DNA of 64,000 nt from Trichocoleus sp. (lineage in GTDB: Bacteria > Cyanobacteriota > Cyanobacteriia > Elainellales > Elainellaceae), in the NCBI GenBank assembly GCA_036702865.1, contig DATNQD010000071.1, positions 1-64,000 of the forward strand, in the 5' to 3' direction. Under the pieces are notes generated by a model, which was not told where the DNA came from, made no database searches, and saw only the letters and a program-made list of their open reading frames with translations. The number at the start of each line of letters is the position of its first letter. Positions within the stretch are counted from its first letter, which is position 1. Made by a program: the position numbers and the translations under genes. Of the stretch, positions 1 to 8,947 are shown in pieces.

Positions 1-47
1 TCCATGCCAAGCAAGATGGGGCCGCAGAACCTCTCGAAGTCGAGTAA
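1..47 (+). CDS. C-terminal tail of an upstream gene (partial)
   Basis: An open frame enters from the left edge and ends at TAA (45-47); the last residues read HAKQDGAAEPLEVE. A strong hairpin terminator follows 13 bases later, which supports this being a true gene end. The tail is too short to identify. Because the next genes concern phosphonate use and PhnZ needs a partner dioxygenase (PhnY), the missing gene is worth identifying, but that is inference only. Confidence 0.35.
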   Translation, partial: HAKQDGAAEPLEVE

Positions 48-59
48 CCTGATTCATAG

Positions 60-110
60 GGGTTTCATGCTTAAAGAATGTGGTAATTCTCATGAAACCC
101 TTTTCTCTTC
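60..110 (+). terminator. Rho-independent terminator
   Basis: A perfect 10-bp inverted repeat, GGGTTTCATG (60-69) and CATGAAACCC (91-100), is followed by TTTTCTCTTCTTC. The loop holds a further AGAAT/ATTCT pair. It sits just after the stop codon of the gene entering from the left. Confidence 0.8.
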
Positions 111-151
111 TTCACCTGCAAGCTTTTGTCCTGTACTTAGGCTAAATTGAT

Positions 152-685
152 ATGGCTAAATTTATTTTGTATGCTTGCCCGATCGGTGAACTCGCTAAAC
201 AGTTTGAAGATTACTTTGAGCAAAGCCAGCGAATTTGTGGCAAAAACGCCGCTCATCACTATATGCCGCACTGTACGCTCACAGGTTTTTTTCAAGATGC
301 AGAAGCGGCAATTCCCATTTATCTTCAAGCACTCGATCGCACGCTCACTAAAGCACAGCCCTATCCTCGACCTGCTGTCACAATTACCCAAATGACCTTT
401 CGTCCTGACTGGCATGGTCTGGAATTGCGATCGGACTGGTTAGCGCAGCAAGTTGTTGATTTTGCCAACTCAGTTCACTCTCCGACTCGTCTCGAGGAGC
501 TGCGGCTTAAAACCTGGTTGCATCTCAGCCTTGCCTATAAATTTCAGTCGGAACAGGCTGATAAACTTGCTCACCTCGCTCGGCAACTCATCCACACTGA
601 AGCCGCTGTGGAATGGGAAGTGCGATTCTATCAGCGATATCCCGACCATACCTGGAACTGTCATCAATCCTGGCTGCTCAAGTAA
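152..685 (+). CDS. 2H phosphoesterase-like protein next to phnZ
   Basis: 177 residues with the two short catalytic motifs of the 2H (LigT/cyclic phosphodiesterase) superfamily: H40-C-T42 (in PHCTLTG) and H124-L-S126 (in HLSLAY), about 84 residues apart as expected for this two-lobed fold. 2H enzymes act on cyclic phosphates or 2',5' linkages; the substrate here is unknown. The gene lies 22 bp upstream of a PhnZ-type oxygenase and probably shares its transcript, beginning just after the terminator at 60-110. A different 2H family (DUF1045) occurs in some C-P lyase operons, so a role in phosphonate breakdown is plausible but inferred. No strong ribosome-binding site is visible before this ATG. 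Family assignment is good, function open. Confidence 0.75.
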   Translation: MAKFILYACPIGELAKQFEDYFEQSQRICGKNAAHHYMPHCTLTGFFQDAEAAIPIYLQALDRTLTKAQPYPRPAVTITQMTFRPDWHGLELRSDWLAQQVVDFANSVHSPTRLEELRLKTWLHLSLAYKFQSEQADKLAHLARQLIHTEAAVEWEVRFYQRYPDHTWNCHQSWLLK

Positions 686-707
686 TGTTTGAATTCAAGG
701 AGCAAAT

Positions 708-1265
708 ATGCAACCAACGCTCGATCTAATTTTGCAACTCTTGGAAACGAAGGGAAATGCTCAATATGGGGGTGAAGCGGTCAATCAACTTGAACATGCA
801 CTGCAATGCGCCATGCTTGCGGAAACAAACAACCGCAGCCCAGAACTGATTACCGCCTGCCTGTTGCACGATATCGGACATTTAATTCACAATCTAGGTG
901 AAAATGTCGCCAAACAGGGAGTTGACGATCGCCACGAGCATCGCGCCATTCCCGTTTTGCAGACGCTATTTAGTGCAGCAGTCACAGAACCCATTCGGCT
1001 GCATGTCGAAGCAAAACGCTATCTCTGTGCAGCAGATTCAACCTATTGGGATACGCTTTCTGATGTCTCAAAACGCAGCCTGGAACTGCAAGGGGGCATT
1101 TTTTCACTCGAAGCAGCCCAGGAATTTATTCAGCAACCCTATGCCGAAGATGCAGTACAACTCCGAATCTGGGACGATCGCGCGAAAGTACCCCACTTCA
1201 CAACGCCAACGCTCGATCATTTCGCATCAATCCTTCGTACCTGCTACGAGAAGAGTGAAGCATAG
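708..1265 (+). CDS. phnZ: PhnZ-type HD-domain mixed-valent diiron oxygenase
   Basis: 185 residues. HD-domain oxygenase of the PhnZ family, which cleaves the C-P bond of 1-hydroxyphosphonates using a Fe(II)/Fe(III) centre to give phosphate and an acid. Ligand-type residues are in place: H30, H54-D55, H58, H76 and H99. Also present are the family-specific Tyr20/Glu23 pair (YGGEAVNQLEH), K103 (VEAKRYL), and a C-terminal Asp in LRIWDDRAK. Spacing matches characterised PhnZ closely. An AAGGAG ribosome-binding site precedes the ATG. It is preceded by a 2H-phosphoesterase-like gene and converges on phnE. PhnZ needs a PhnY/TmpA-type Fe(II)/2OG hydroxylase to make its substrate; none adjoins it within the window. 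The exact phosphonate is unknown. Confidence 0.82.
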   Translation: MQPTLDLILQLLETKGNAQYGGEAVNQLEHALQCAMLAETNNRSPELITACLLHDIGHLIHNLGENVAKQGVDDRHEHRAIPVLQTLFSAAVTEPIRLHVEAKRYLCAADSTYWDTLSDVSKRSLELQGGIFSLEAAQEFIQQPYAEDAVQLRIWDDRAKVPHFTTPTLDHFASILRTCYEKSEA

Positions 1266-1347
1266 GGAGTGTTGCTAAATAGGGGTATGATGTTTACTCT
1301 CATTCCCAAACGTTTTGTTTTCATTGGGCTTTCAAAATTCCCCAAAT

Positions 1348-2175
1348 CTAAATCAAATTTCGTCTTAATCGGGAGGAAAGAGTATCGATCAGAGCAACCG
1401 CCACAATCAGGCAGATCAATATTGCACAGACCTGCTGATATTTAAACGATCGGAAACTCTGATAAAGCGAAACGCCAATTCCCCCTGCTCCCACAATTCC
1501 CAAAACAGAGGCAGAGCGTACATCCGCTTCAAAACGGTAGAGCGTATAGGAAGTCCATAAAGGGAGAACCTGGGGAATGACCCCAAAGAGGATTTCTTGA
1601 AGCTTACTCGAACCTGTAGCTCGAATTCCTTCTACCGGACCTGGATTTATCGATTCAACCGCTTCTGAGAAGAGTTTACCTAAGGTTCCCGTTGTATGTA
1701 CAAACAGCGCCAGCACTCCAGCAAACGGGCCTAAGCCCACTGCAACGACAAAAACTAAGGCAAAAACCACCTCGTTGATCGCCCGCATCGCATCCAGCAA
1801 TCGCCGCACCGGAAACACAATCCAGGCAGGGCAAATGTTTTCTGATGCCAGAATGGAAAGAGGGACAGAAATGATCGCCGCCATCATCGTTCCCCAAACC
1901 GCCATCGAGATCGTTTCAATCGTGTCACTTAAGTAAGAACGCCATTCTGTAAAATCTGGTGGAAAATAGCGGCTGATGTATTCCGCCATGTTGCCTCCAC
2001 CCTGCATTAGTTCAACAAAACTCAGGTCGCTCTGAATGCCTGCAAAGACAAGAATAGCAATGCCAACAACAAGATAAAAAATTCGATTGGGTGTAATTAA
2101 TTTCTTCTCCCGCGCCAACATCTCTTGTACAGCTTGGGAAGCTAAACCATTATCTAGCGTAATTCGATCGCTCAT
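1348..2175 (-). CDS. phnE: Phosphonate ABC transporter permease PhnE
   Basis: 275 residues, inner-membrane permease of the phosphonate/phosphite importer. A cytoplasmic N-terminus (about 1-30) is followed by several hydrophobic helices. A BPD-transporter EAA loop lies in the segment EGIRATGSSKLQEIL before GVIPQ. The segment VLGIVGAGGIG near residue 225 is typical of PhnE. It follows phnD on the minus strand after 122 bp and ends the transport operon, facing phnZ tail to tail across 82 bp. Only one permease gene is present, as usual for PhnCDE-type systems working as a homodimer. Confidence 0.9.
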   Translation of the reverse strand: MSDRITLDNGLASQAVQEMLAREKKLITPNRIFYLVVGIAILVFAGIQSDLSFVELMQGGGNMAEYISRYFPPDFTEWRSYLSDTIETISMAVWGTMMAAIISVPLSILASENICPAWIVFPVRRLLDAMRAINEVVFALVFVVAVGLGPFAGVLALFVHTTGTLGKLFSEAVESINPGPVEGIRATGSSKLQEILFGVIPQVLPLWTSYTLYRFEADVRSASVLGIVGAGGIGVSLYQSFRSFKYQQVCAILICLIVAVALIDTLSSRLRRNLI

Positions 2176-2297
2176 ATCACAAACATCAAGGAACAGTACA
2201 GCAAATAGAATGAATCATCCTCTCTCGACAAAGTGGAATACCGAGAGAGGAAAATTGCTTTCAGAAAGCAGCAAACTCTAACAACCGCACAGCGCCT

Positions 2298-3347
2298 TTA
2301 TTTCAACACATTTAGCTTTTGGTTCAATTCATCCAGCTTTTGCTGCTTTGCCTGGGCTGTGAGGTTCTTATCGTTCTGAACTTCTAGAATATCTTTAGCA
2401 ACATTCAACTCACGAATCGTGTTCCACTTTTTATCTTCTGCTGGGGCAAACCCTTGCCAACCGAGCGGTTCCAGAACCGCAGCATCTTTGTAATCGTAGA
2501 AGAAATCTTTAATTTGTCCCTTTAAACAATCCGGTAAGTCTTTCCGATAGGCGATCGGGTCGCTGGGAATGACAGGAGAAGTCCAGATGACCTGAATTTG
2601 CTCAAACGCTTTAGCACCAGACGCTTTCAGAGCAGTCAGAGATTCACTGTTATTTGTCGCAACGTCAACTTGGTTGTTTGCAACCGCTTGAGCAGTCGCT
2701 TCATGGCTACCCGCAAAGATGAGCTGCTTGAATGCCTCTTTAGGGCTCACACTATTTTTTGCAAAAACATAATAGCTGGGAATTAGATAACCCGAGGTTG
2801 ATTCAGGATCATTAAACGCGAAGGTTAAATCTTTTGCGTGCTCTACAACATACTGGTCACCATTGCCTTTTTGAAGATCAATCTTAGAAACGATCGGATT
2901 TGCTTTGTTAGTGATGAGATGCGAATAATAGCCTTGCGTCCCATCTGCGTTGATGGTCTGGGCAAATGCTTCCGCATTGGAACGCTCTGCCGCTGTGACA
3001 TAAGACTTTCCGCCATACCAAGCAACCTGTACCTTATTCGCCCCCATTGCCTCAACTACGGCTGCATAATCTGTGGCGTAGAAGGCATTTACAGGACGTC
3101 CAATCGTCTTCGACATTGCCTGAATAAATGGCTCAAATTTGGGCTTTTGGTTCTGCTGAGACTCAGTAGAGATAATTCCGAAGTCGATCGATGCAATTTC
3201 TGGCGCACAGGTTTGACCAGAGGCTGATGTGCCGCTGTTCTCAGCTTGCTGGCTCGGCTGAGGAGCAGTACAGCTTACAAGCGTAGCAACACTAACGGCA
3301 GATACCGTTAATAAAGATGTCAATTTCTTGAACACAGGTACTTTCAC
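2298..3347 (-). CDS. phnD: Phosphonate/phosphite-binding lipoprotein PhnD
   Basis: 349 residues, periplasmic substrate-binding protein of the PhnD/PtxB family. A lipoprotein signal ends in the lipobox LVSC (Cys26), followed by a Gln/Ser-rich linker. The mature part has VAWYGGKSY and DPESTSGYLIPSYY; the STSG stretch forms the oxyanion-binding helix start in PhnD-type proteins. The start codon is GTG with AGGAGA about 12 bases upstream. It lies between phnC and phnE. Substrate (2-aminoethylphosphonate, another phosphonate or phosphite) cannot be told from sequence alone; the adjacent phnZ favours a phosphonate. Confidence 0.9.
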   Translation of the reverse strand: MKVPVFKKLTSLLTVSAVSVATLVSCTAPQPSQQAENSGTSASGQTCAPEIASIDFGIISTESQQNQKPKFEPFIQAMSKTIGRPVNAFYATDYAAVVEAMGANKVQVAWYGGKSYVTAAERSNAEAFAQTINADGTQGYYSHLITNKANPIVSKIDLQKGNGDQYVVEHAKDLTFAFNDPESTSGYLIPSYYVFAKNSVSPKEAFKQLIFAGSHEATAQAVANNQVDVATNNSESLTALKASGAKAFEQIQVIWTSPVIPSDPIAYRKDLPDCLKGQIKDFFYDYKDAAVLEPLGWQGFAPAEDKKWNTIRELNVAKDILEVQNDKNLTAQAKQQKLDELNQKLNVLK

Positions 3348-3366
3348 TTTAAATTATTTCTCCTGA

Positions 3367-3438
3367 CAATAGACATGAAATAAACAATCGACTTTTGTAG
3401 ACGATTTTCAGAAATGAAGTAAATATGCAATAGACATG
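3367..3438. repeat. Two direct copies of CAATAGACATG in the phnC-phnD gap
   Basis: CAATAGACATG occurs at 3367-3377 and again at 3428-3438, 61 bp apart, in the 124-bp gap between phnC and phnD. The core TAGACAT is shared with the palindromic site at 4483-4494. They may be degenerate PhnF-type half sites or simply a local duplication. Confidence 0.4.
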
Positions 3439-3471
3439 CAGTAGAGTAACTAACCGCAAGCAGGAACAAAC

Positions 3472-4287
3472 TCAGCTAATAAACGCTTCTGCATGACCTC
3501 TAAGAACAAGTTCCTCAGTCGCGGTGCCATAAATTTCGTTGAGTTTTGAATCATCCAATGCAACAACTTCTCCATCAAATCTGACTTCTCCATCTCTCAA
3601 AGCAACCGCCCGCTTAAAGTAGTGGCGCACCATTTGTACTTGATGCAAGGATGTGATGACTGTAATTCCCTGTTCTTGGTTCAAGACCGTCAGCAGTTCC
3701 ATCACTTTACGGGCAGATTCTGGATCAAGGGAGGCGATCGGTTCGTCTGCCAGGATAATGTGTGCACCCTGCATTAAACAACGGGCGATCGCTACTCTTT
3801 GCTGTTGGCCTCCCGACAGATCAGAGGCTCGCTTATAGGCATGCTGTAGGATTCCGACTCGCTCCAAGGCGGCTAACGCCTGCTCCTTTTCCTGCTGTGT
3901 AAACCAGTGGAAGGCAGAACGTAAGGGAGGAATTCGAGATAAATTACCAATCAACACGTTTTCTAGCACGGTCAGTCGATCTACTAGATTGAACTGCTGA
4001 AAGATAAATCCCATCTGACTCCGCAGCTTTCTCACATTCGAGTGAAGAGAACCGTTGGTCTGAATTGCAGCACCATAAATTTCAACAGTGCCTTGGTCTG
4101 CCTTTTGCAAACCGTTCAGATTTCTCAATAGTGTTGACTTTCCAGAACCAGATGCTCCGACGAGCGCAATCATTTCCCCATCAGCAACAGAGAAACTAAT
4201 ATTCCGCAGAGCAGCAATTTTGTTAAATGATTTTGTCAGATGTTTTACTTCAACAGCAGTGACTTCTAGCAAGTTCTGCATAACCAT
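3472..4287 (-). CDS. phnC: Phosphonate ABC transporter ATPase PhnC
   Basis: About 271 residues from the ATG at 4287. Contains Walker A GASGSGKST, Q-loop in GFIFQQFNLVDRLT (a PhnC-like signature), ABC signature LSGGQQQRVAIARCL, Walker B with IILADEPIASLD, and a switch His in SLHQ. It powers import by PhnE with PhnD as receptor. An in-frame TTG at 4311 would add eight residues, but AGGGGA lies about 12 bases before the ATG, so that start is preferred. First gene of the phnCDE transport unit. Confidence 0.92.
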   Translation of the reverse strand: MVMQNLLEVTAVEVKHLTKSFNKIAALRNISFSVADGEMIALVGASGSGKSTLLRNLNGLQKADQGTVEIYGAAIQTNGSLHSNVRKLRSQMGFIFQQFNLVDRLTVLENVLIGNLSRIPPLRSAFHWFTQQEKEQALAALERVGILQHAYKRASDLSGGQQQRVAIARCLMQGAHIILADEPIASLDPESARKVMELLTVLNQEQGITVITSLHQVQMVRHYFKRAVALRDGEVRFDGEVVALDDSKLNEIYGTATEELVLRGHAEAFIS

Positions 4288-4623
4288 GCAAGCATTTCGT
4301 CCCCTAATCAAGTGAATGTCAAGTCAACGTATCCTGGAACAGTGAGATCTACCAGTGGCACTATCTTGAACCCAAGACAGATAAACAGCCACGCCCCTTA
4401 CTAACAGAGAAAGGTTTGTAGCTATCGCCCAGTAACCCAGCAGGGTGAGTTAGGCTACTTCCTATCGATGTTCCTTCTAAGGATGTATAGACATCTAGAT
4501 AGAAGCTGCACCAAGCTTTATTGTGGATGCAGGTCTTTAAGAGAATGCGAATGCCAGATTAAGAACTGCTCAAGCTCAATTTAAGCTCCTAGACAGTTTG
4601 GATGCTTTCTTCAACCAAAGCAC
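4288..4623. promoter_or_regulatory. phnC upstream region with a HutC/PhnF-type operator
   Basis: At 4483-4494 lies ATGTATAGACAT, a near-perfect palindrome (ATGT-ATAG-ACAT). Its core GTATAGAC fits GT-N-TA-N-AC, the operator pattern of the HutC/PhnF subfamily of GntR regulators. It lies about 190 bp before the phnC start and 130 bp after the end of the phnF-like gene, so it is well placed to control phnCDE. The rest of this 336-bp gap shows no gene. Confidence 0.55.
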
Positions 4624-5346
4624 TTACGCTGAATCATTTTCAATCACTAACTCCATCCGATCGCCACGAAATCGCGTCACACCATACTCAATTCTTCTTC
4701 CGGCTTGATCGATGTTGATAGATTCTGTTAAGAGAATTGGTGCATTAGAGGGCAGTTCTAACAATCGAGCATCTTTAGGCTGAACGATTCGCGCTGAGAT
4801 TCGGGTACTGTGACGAATATGATCACAGCCATATTCTTGCTGCAATAGCTTAGAAATGGAATGATACTGTTGACAGTGCTCTAACAAATTGGGAAATAAG
4901 GAACTGGGAAAGTAGCTACTCGACATACTAATAGGTTGCTCATTGACAAGGCTCAGTCGCTCGAATAAAACAACAGGTGTATCAATTTCTAGCGCTAACC
5001 GCTTGGCAACTTTTGAGTCAGCAGGAATTGTTGTAATGGTTAGGGTTCTATATCTAACCTGTAATCCCTGAGCTTTGAGAGCATCGTTATAACGAACTCG
5101 CTTGCCCAATGCGTAGGTGATCGGAGTAGATGCCACAAACATTCCCCGCCCCCGATCAACCCGCACCAATCCCTCCATCCGCAAAACTTCGATGGCTCGC
5201 CGTAGCGTATGGCGATTAACACTAAACCGGATGCTTAATTCAGCTTCTGTTGGTAGCTGATCCCCTTTCTGGTAAACCGAACAACTAATATCATGCCGAA
5301 GCTTATCGGCAATTTGAATATAAAGGGGTACTGCGTCATGAATCAT
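4624..5346 (-). CDS. phnF: PhnF-like GntR/HutC-family transcriptional regulator
   Basis: 240 residues. N-terminal winged helix (about 8-75) with the GntR signature QLPTEAELSIRFSVNRHTLRRAIEVL and the wing DRGRGMFV. A C-terminal UTRA effector domain (about 95-236) follows, including PISMSSSYFP and a terminal TRFRGDRMELV. The HTLRRA recognition helix and overall match are those of PhnF regulators. It lies upstream of phnC on the same strand and probably represses phnCDE until a ligand binds UTRA. A palindrome just before its own start (5351-5370) suggests autoregulation. The effector is unknown. Confidence 0.85.
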   Translation of the reverse strand: MIHDAVPLYIQIADKLRHDISCSVYQKGDQLPTEAELSIRFSVNRHTLRRAIEVLRMEGLVRVDRGRGMFVASTPITYALGKRVRYNDALKAQGLQVRYRTLTITTIPADSKVAKRLALEIDTPVVLFERLSLVNEQPISMSSSYFPSSLFPNLLEHCQQYHSISKLLQQEYGCDHIRHSTRISARIVQPKDARLLELPSNAPILLTESINIDQAGRRIEYGVTRFRGDRMELVIENDSA

Positions 5347-5350
5347 AGAT

Positions 5351-5370
5351 ATTAGTTATACAACACTAAT
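5351..5370. promoter_or_regulatory. Inverted repeat directly upstream of phnF
   Basis: ATTAGT (5351-5356) and ACTAAT (5365-5370) form perfect arms around TATACAAC, five bases before the phnF start. On the minus strand it reads TGTATAACTA, sharing TGTATA with the site at 4483-4494. Possible autoregulatory operator. Confidence 0.4.
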
Positions 5371-5577
5371 GCCTTTGTTTTAAGTGCATAAGGGGATTTA
5401 ATTCATTGGCGACTCGCTCAATGTATACAGTTTTAGCGCAGACTGCAGCTCGATTTTATCCAACTCAGGCAGCAAGAATTGGTGATATGTCACTCCAGGG
5501 TAGCAACATCCGCAATACTGCTTGTGTCTGCGGCAGTAGTCCGATTGCCTTTTCTGCACCTATTAAGATGGCGCAAA

Positions 5578-8500
5578 TTAAGATGGCACGAATGAAATCA
5601 GGTCACTAACAGTCTTTAGAAGTTCATGGTCAGCATAAGGCTTTGTAAGATAAGCACTGGCTCCTAGCTGTAGAGCAAGCTGACGGTGCTTTTCACTGCT
5701 GCGAGATGTCAGCATCATGACTGGAATATGAGACTGGGATGACTCTTGCTTGTGGCGCATCAAAAACTCAAATCCGTTGAGACGAGGCATTTCAACATCA
5801 CAGGTTACCAGATCAATTGGGTGCTGTTGAAGTTGAACGATCGCCTCTAACCCGTCCTGCGCCTGCAAAACTCGATAGCCTGCCTTCTGTAAAGTTAAAG
5901 CTAGCATTTGCCGAACCGTAACAGAATCGTCTACCACAAGAATTTGATGCTTTTGTACATGCTGAGCCATTGCATCGATCGCAAATTGCCCACCCTTCGC
6001 ATTCAACAAAACATGAGATGAGGCAATATTGGCTGATGTTGCTTGGGATGGAACAACATAAGCTGGAATTAAATTGTCTTTCTGATCGTCCCGGCTTAAG
6101 CGAGTATGAGCCGTAAACGCTTGAGTTAACTCTTGCTGCGCCAGCATAACACTATCAATCACGAGCGTTAATCGTCCGTCTCCCAGAGTGCTGCAACCGC
6201 AAACATAACTAGGAGCGCCGATCGTGCTGCTAAGTGGACGAATGACCAGTTCTTGCTCGCCCAAAATCTGATCAACTGCTAATCCTAGATAACCTTTGTT
6301 CCAGGGCAGAATCAGGACAGGTTGCGTCTTTGCCTCCAAGATAGGCAGAAGACCTGGGTTTTGGGTTAAGTCAGAGTATGCAACAAGGGGAATTGCATAT
6401 TGAAATAAATTGGAGAATTGATAGAAAGGAACGGTTTGTTCTTCCTGGTCTTTACGCCAATGCAAAACAGTTTGATCGGTACGATGTTCGATTTGGTCTG
6501 CTTCGGGGAGCAAGATAGTTTCGATCGTGTCAGATAGCAAGGCATAAACCGCTCCACCGACTCGACAAATCAATAACCTAGCCGTTGTTAGCATTAACGG
6601 CAAATGGAGTGAAAAGGTTGTTCCTTGATGCCGCTCTGAGCGAGCCGTTACACTACCTTTAATCGTACGCAATTGCGATCGAACCACATCCAGCCCCACT
6701 CCCCGCCCAGAAAGATCGCTTACTTGGCAAACGGTTGAAAAGCCCGGTTCAAAGAGCAAATCCAATAGTTCAGCGTTAGAGAAATGATCAACCTGAGCCG
6801 AGGATAAAAGCTGAAGATCAAAAGCACGCTGACAGATCTTTTCCAGATCGAGACCCTGCCCATCGTCTTTCACTTCAATGATGGTGCGGTTGCCTTGCTG
6901 ATAAGCTGCAATTTCAATACAGCCAATTTCCGGTTTGCCTTGCTGCTGCCGATTTTTTGCTGGCTCTATTCCATGATCAAAAGCGTTCCGAACAAGATGT
7001 AAAAGTGGGTCAAACAGCTTCTCAGCGATGGCTTTGTCAACTAAAACTTCTGCTCCTTTAAGCTTCAACTCAACAGACTTCCCGTACGTTTTGATTAACT
7101 GCTGTACCAATTGTGGAAAGCGATTGAAAATTGTGCCGATCGGAATCATCCGTGCAACCAGGAGATCATTCCGAACATGGGTTAAAACCCGTCCTTGCCG
7201 TCTGAGCACTTGATCGGACTGTTGAGCAATCTGGTCAATTGTTGTGGTAATTGTTTCCAGAGGCACCAGTTCTTCTAGGGCAGACTGTAAGCGAATGTGC
7301 AGTTCTCCATAACGATCGAGTTCTAACGCATCGAATTGGTTAGGCAATATTGTGTTGAGAGGTAATGGCTCAGGTTGAACTCGTTCAGAAGTGATTAATT
7401 GACGATCGCACCAATCGCGCAGATCGCTTAAAGTTTGCTGGTGTTGGCGAACCTGTGCTGAAAGTTCTTGAATAATTCTTTGAGACTGCTCAGCCTGTAG
7501 CATCTGCCGATTTTGGTTAATCAGAAGTTCACCAACAGAATGATTCAGAGATTCCAGATTAGCCAAATCAACTCGCACTGTAACCGCAAGCGGTGAAACA
7601 TCTTTCAATGTATCTTTAGGAGATGATTCTGAGTAGCCAACAGCAATAGATTGAATCGGAGCCGCTTTTTTCTCTGTTATAGGGAATGTTGCTTTAAGAG
7701 AATTAGATAAATGATCGATCGCCGGCAATACATTGCTAGACTGAGAATCATCATGAAAGAGATCAATGTGCAATGCATCGCTGGATATGTCTAGATCCTG
7801 AATCTGGTTGGCAAACTCTTCAAGTTGTAACTCAATTGAATGATCAAATTGCAACGTATCTGAAGAAGGCGAACCATTCATCTCAGGTTCAATTGAAATT
7901 TGATTAAGATCAATCAGCGAATCATCCGTCAATCCAGAAATATGATTCGGTAACGTAGATTGTTGTGAGCCAGATTTGGGTGTCGGTGTAGATAAAATTG
8001 AGGGTTGAACTATCTGAGTTCCCCAAACAGGCTGATTGAGAAAATCAATAACTTGATGCCAAATCTCGATTATTCTAGTTTTAGAACTCACTTTAGAACG
8101 AGTTGTTGGAGCTACACCTTTAGATGCTCCCAAGGCATATTGCTGAAGCGCATTTGATGGCTCTCCCCCACAAGACCGATCGCCACTCAACACAGCAACC
8201 TGTCCCCGACGCAAATCCTCTAAAGCAAGTTGAGCAATGGTAATTGCTTCATTTGGATGAGTCTTAAGAGCAGTGAGTGTTGTCTGAGCAATTGCCCCAA
8301 ATCCTGGTAGCTGGAGTGACTCTGCCAGGCCAACAAAGACCTCTGCCTGAGTTTGTATAGCCTGAGCGATCGTTGTACTGTCATTGCTGCTCAGAACTGC
8401 TGCCAATTGATCCAGCCGTTCATTCACTCCGGTTTCAAACAGTGATTGCGTAATATCGAATCCTAATTCGACAGAACTGGGAAGCGCTGCTTGTGGATCA

Positions 8501-8907
8501 AAGTGATGTCCGAGTTTTGTTTTGAGCCGATCGAGTACTCGATTTGCCCGGTTTAAAGCCTCAGTATCGTCATATTGGGTTTGAGCAACTGCTGCAGCGA
8601 TCGGTAGGCGCAGACACTCGTATCCCTCAAACAGCAAAGCTTCTAACTCTGGATCGATCGGAACTTCTGGACGGTAGAGAGCTTTCAATACATCTTCTAA
8701 TGAATGAGCAATCGATCGAATGCTCTCAGCCCCAACACTGGCTGCGGCTCCCTTCAGCGTATGAGCTGCTCGCATCAAGCTGTGCACTCTAGCAGGCGTT
8801 CTATCAGTTTTGAGAAGCAGCAAATCTTGCTCAAGGGTCTGAAGCAGGTCTTGAGCTTCAGCCAGAAAATAGGAATAACTTTGCTCAAGAATGTTGGGGT
8901 CAAGCAT
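5578..8907 (-). CDS. pixL: CheA-type hybrid histidine kinase PixL (phototaxis)
   Basis: 1109 residues. Domain order: N-terminal HPt domain with phosphorylated His49 (RAAHTLKGAAASVG); a long low-conservation linker (about 250-440); CheA dimerisation and HATPase domains (HLVRNAFDHGIEP, DDGQGLD, GRGVGLDVV); a CheW-like domain (about 740-900); and a C-terminal receiver with phospho-acceptor Asp1037 (CDVEMPRLNGFEF). This is the architecture of Synechocystis PixL/TaxAY1 and pilus-type CheA hybrids. It is the last gene of a pixG-H-I-J-L operon, 40 bp after pixJ. It should pass the light signal from PixJ to the response regulators that bias type IV pilus motility. Confidence 0.88.
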   Translation of the reverse strand: MLDPNILEQSYSYFLAEAQDLLQTLEQDLLLLKTDRTPARVHSLMRAAHTLKGAAASVGAESIRSIAHSLEDVLKALYRPEVPIDPELEALLFEGYECLRLPIAAAVAQTQYDDTEALNRANRVLDRLKTKLGHHFDPQAALPSSVELGFDITQSLFETGVNERLDQLAAVLSSNDSTTIAQAIQTQAEVFVGLAESLQLPGFGAIAQTTLTALKTHPNEAITIAQLALEDLRRGQVAVLSGDRSCGGEPSNALQQYALGASKGVAPTTRSKVSSKTRIIEIWHQVIDFLNQPVWGTQIVQPSILSTPTPKSGSQQSTLPNHISGLTDDSLIDLNQISIEPEMNGSPSSDTLQFDHSIELQLEEFANQIQDLDISSDALHIDLFHDDSQSSNVLPAIDHLSNSLKATFPITEKKAAPIQSIAVGYSESSPKDTLKDVSPLAVTVRVDLANLESLNHSVGELLINQNRQMLQAEQSQRIIQELSAQVRQHQQTLSDLRDWCDRQLITSERVQPEPLPLNTILPNQFDALELDRYGELHIRLQSALEELVPLETITTTIDQIAQQSDQVLRRQGRVLTHVRNDLLVARMIPIGTIFNRFPQLVQQLIKTYGKSVELKLKGAEVLVDKAIAEKLFDPLLHLVRNAFDHGIEPAKNRQQQGKPEIGCIEIAAYQQGNRTIIEVKDDGQGLDLEKICQRAFDLQLLSSAQVDHFSNAELLDLLFEPGFSTVCQVSDLSGRGVGLDVVRSQLRTIKGSVTARSERHQGTTFSLHLPLMLTTARLLICRVGGAVYALLSDTIETILLPEADQIEHRTDQTVLHWRKDQEEQTVPFYQFSNLFQYAIPLVAYSDLTQNPGLLPILEAKTQPVLILPWNKGYLGLAVDQILGEQELVIRPLSSTIGAPSYVCGCSTLGDGRLTLVIDSVMLAQQELTQAFTAHTRLSRDDQKDNLIPAYVVPSQATSANIASSHVLLNAKGGQFAIDAMAQHVQKHQILVVDDSVTVRQMLALTLQKAGYRVLQAQDGLEAIVQLQQHPIDLVTCDVEMPRLNGFEFLMRHKQESSQSHIPVMMLTSRSSEKHRQLALQLGASAYLTKPYADHELLKTVSDLISFVPS

Positions 8908-8947
8908 GATGTATGTCAGTAGCGGGCTTCATGAAATAGAAGACAAA

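Noticed and set aside
5406-5609. 67-residue plus-strand open frame beside pixL
   Set aside because: No ribosome-binding site or recognised motif, and it overlaps the 3' end of pixL on the other strand.
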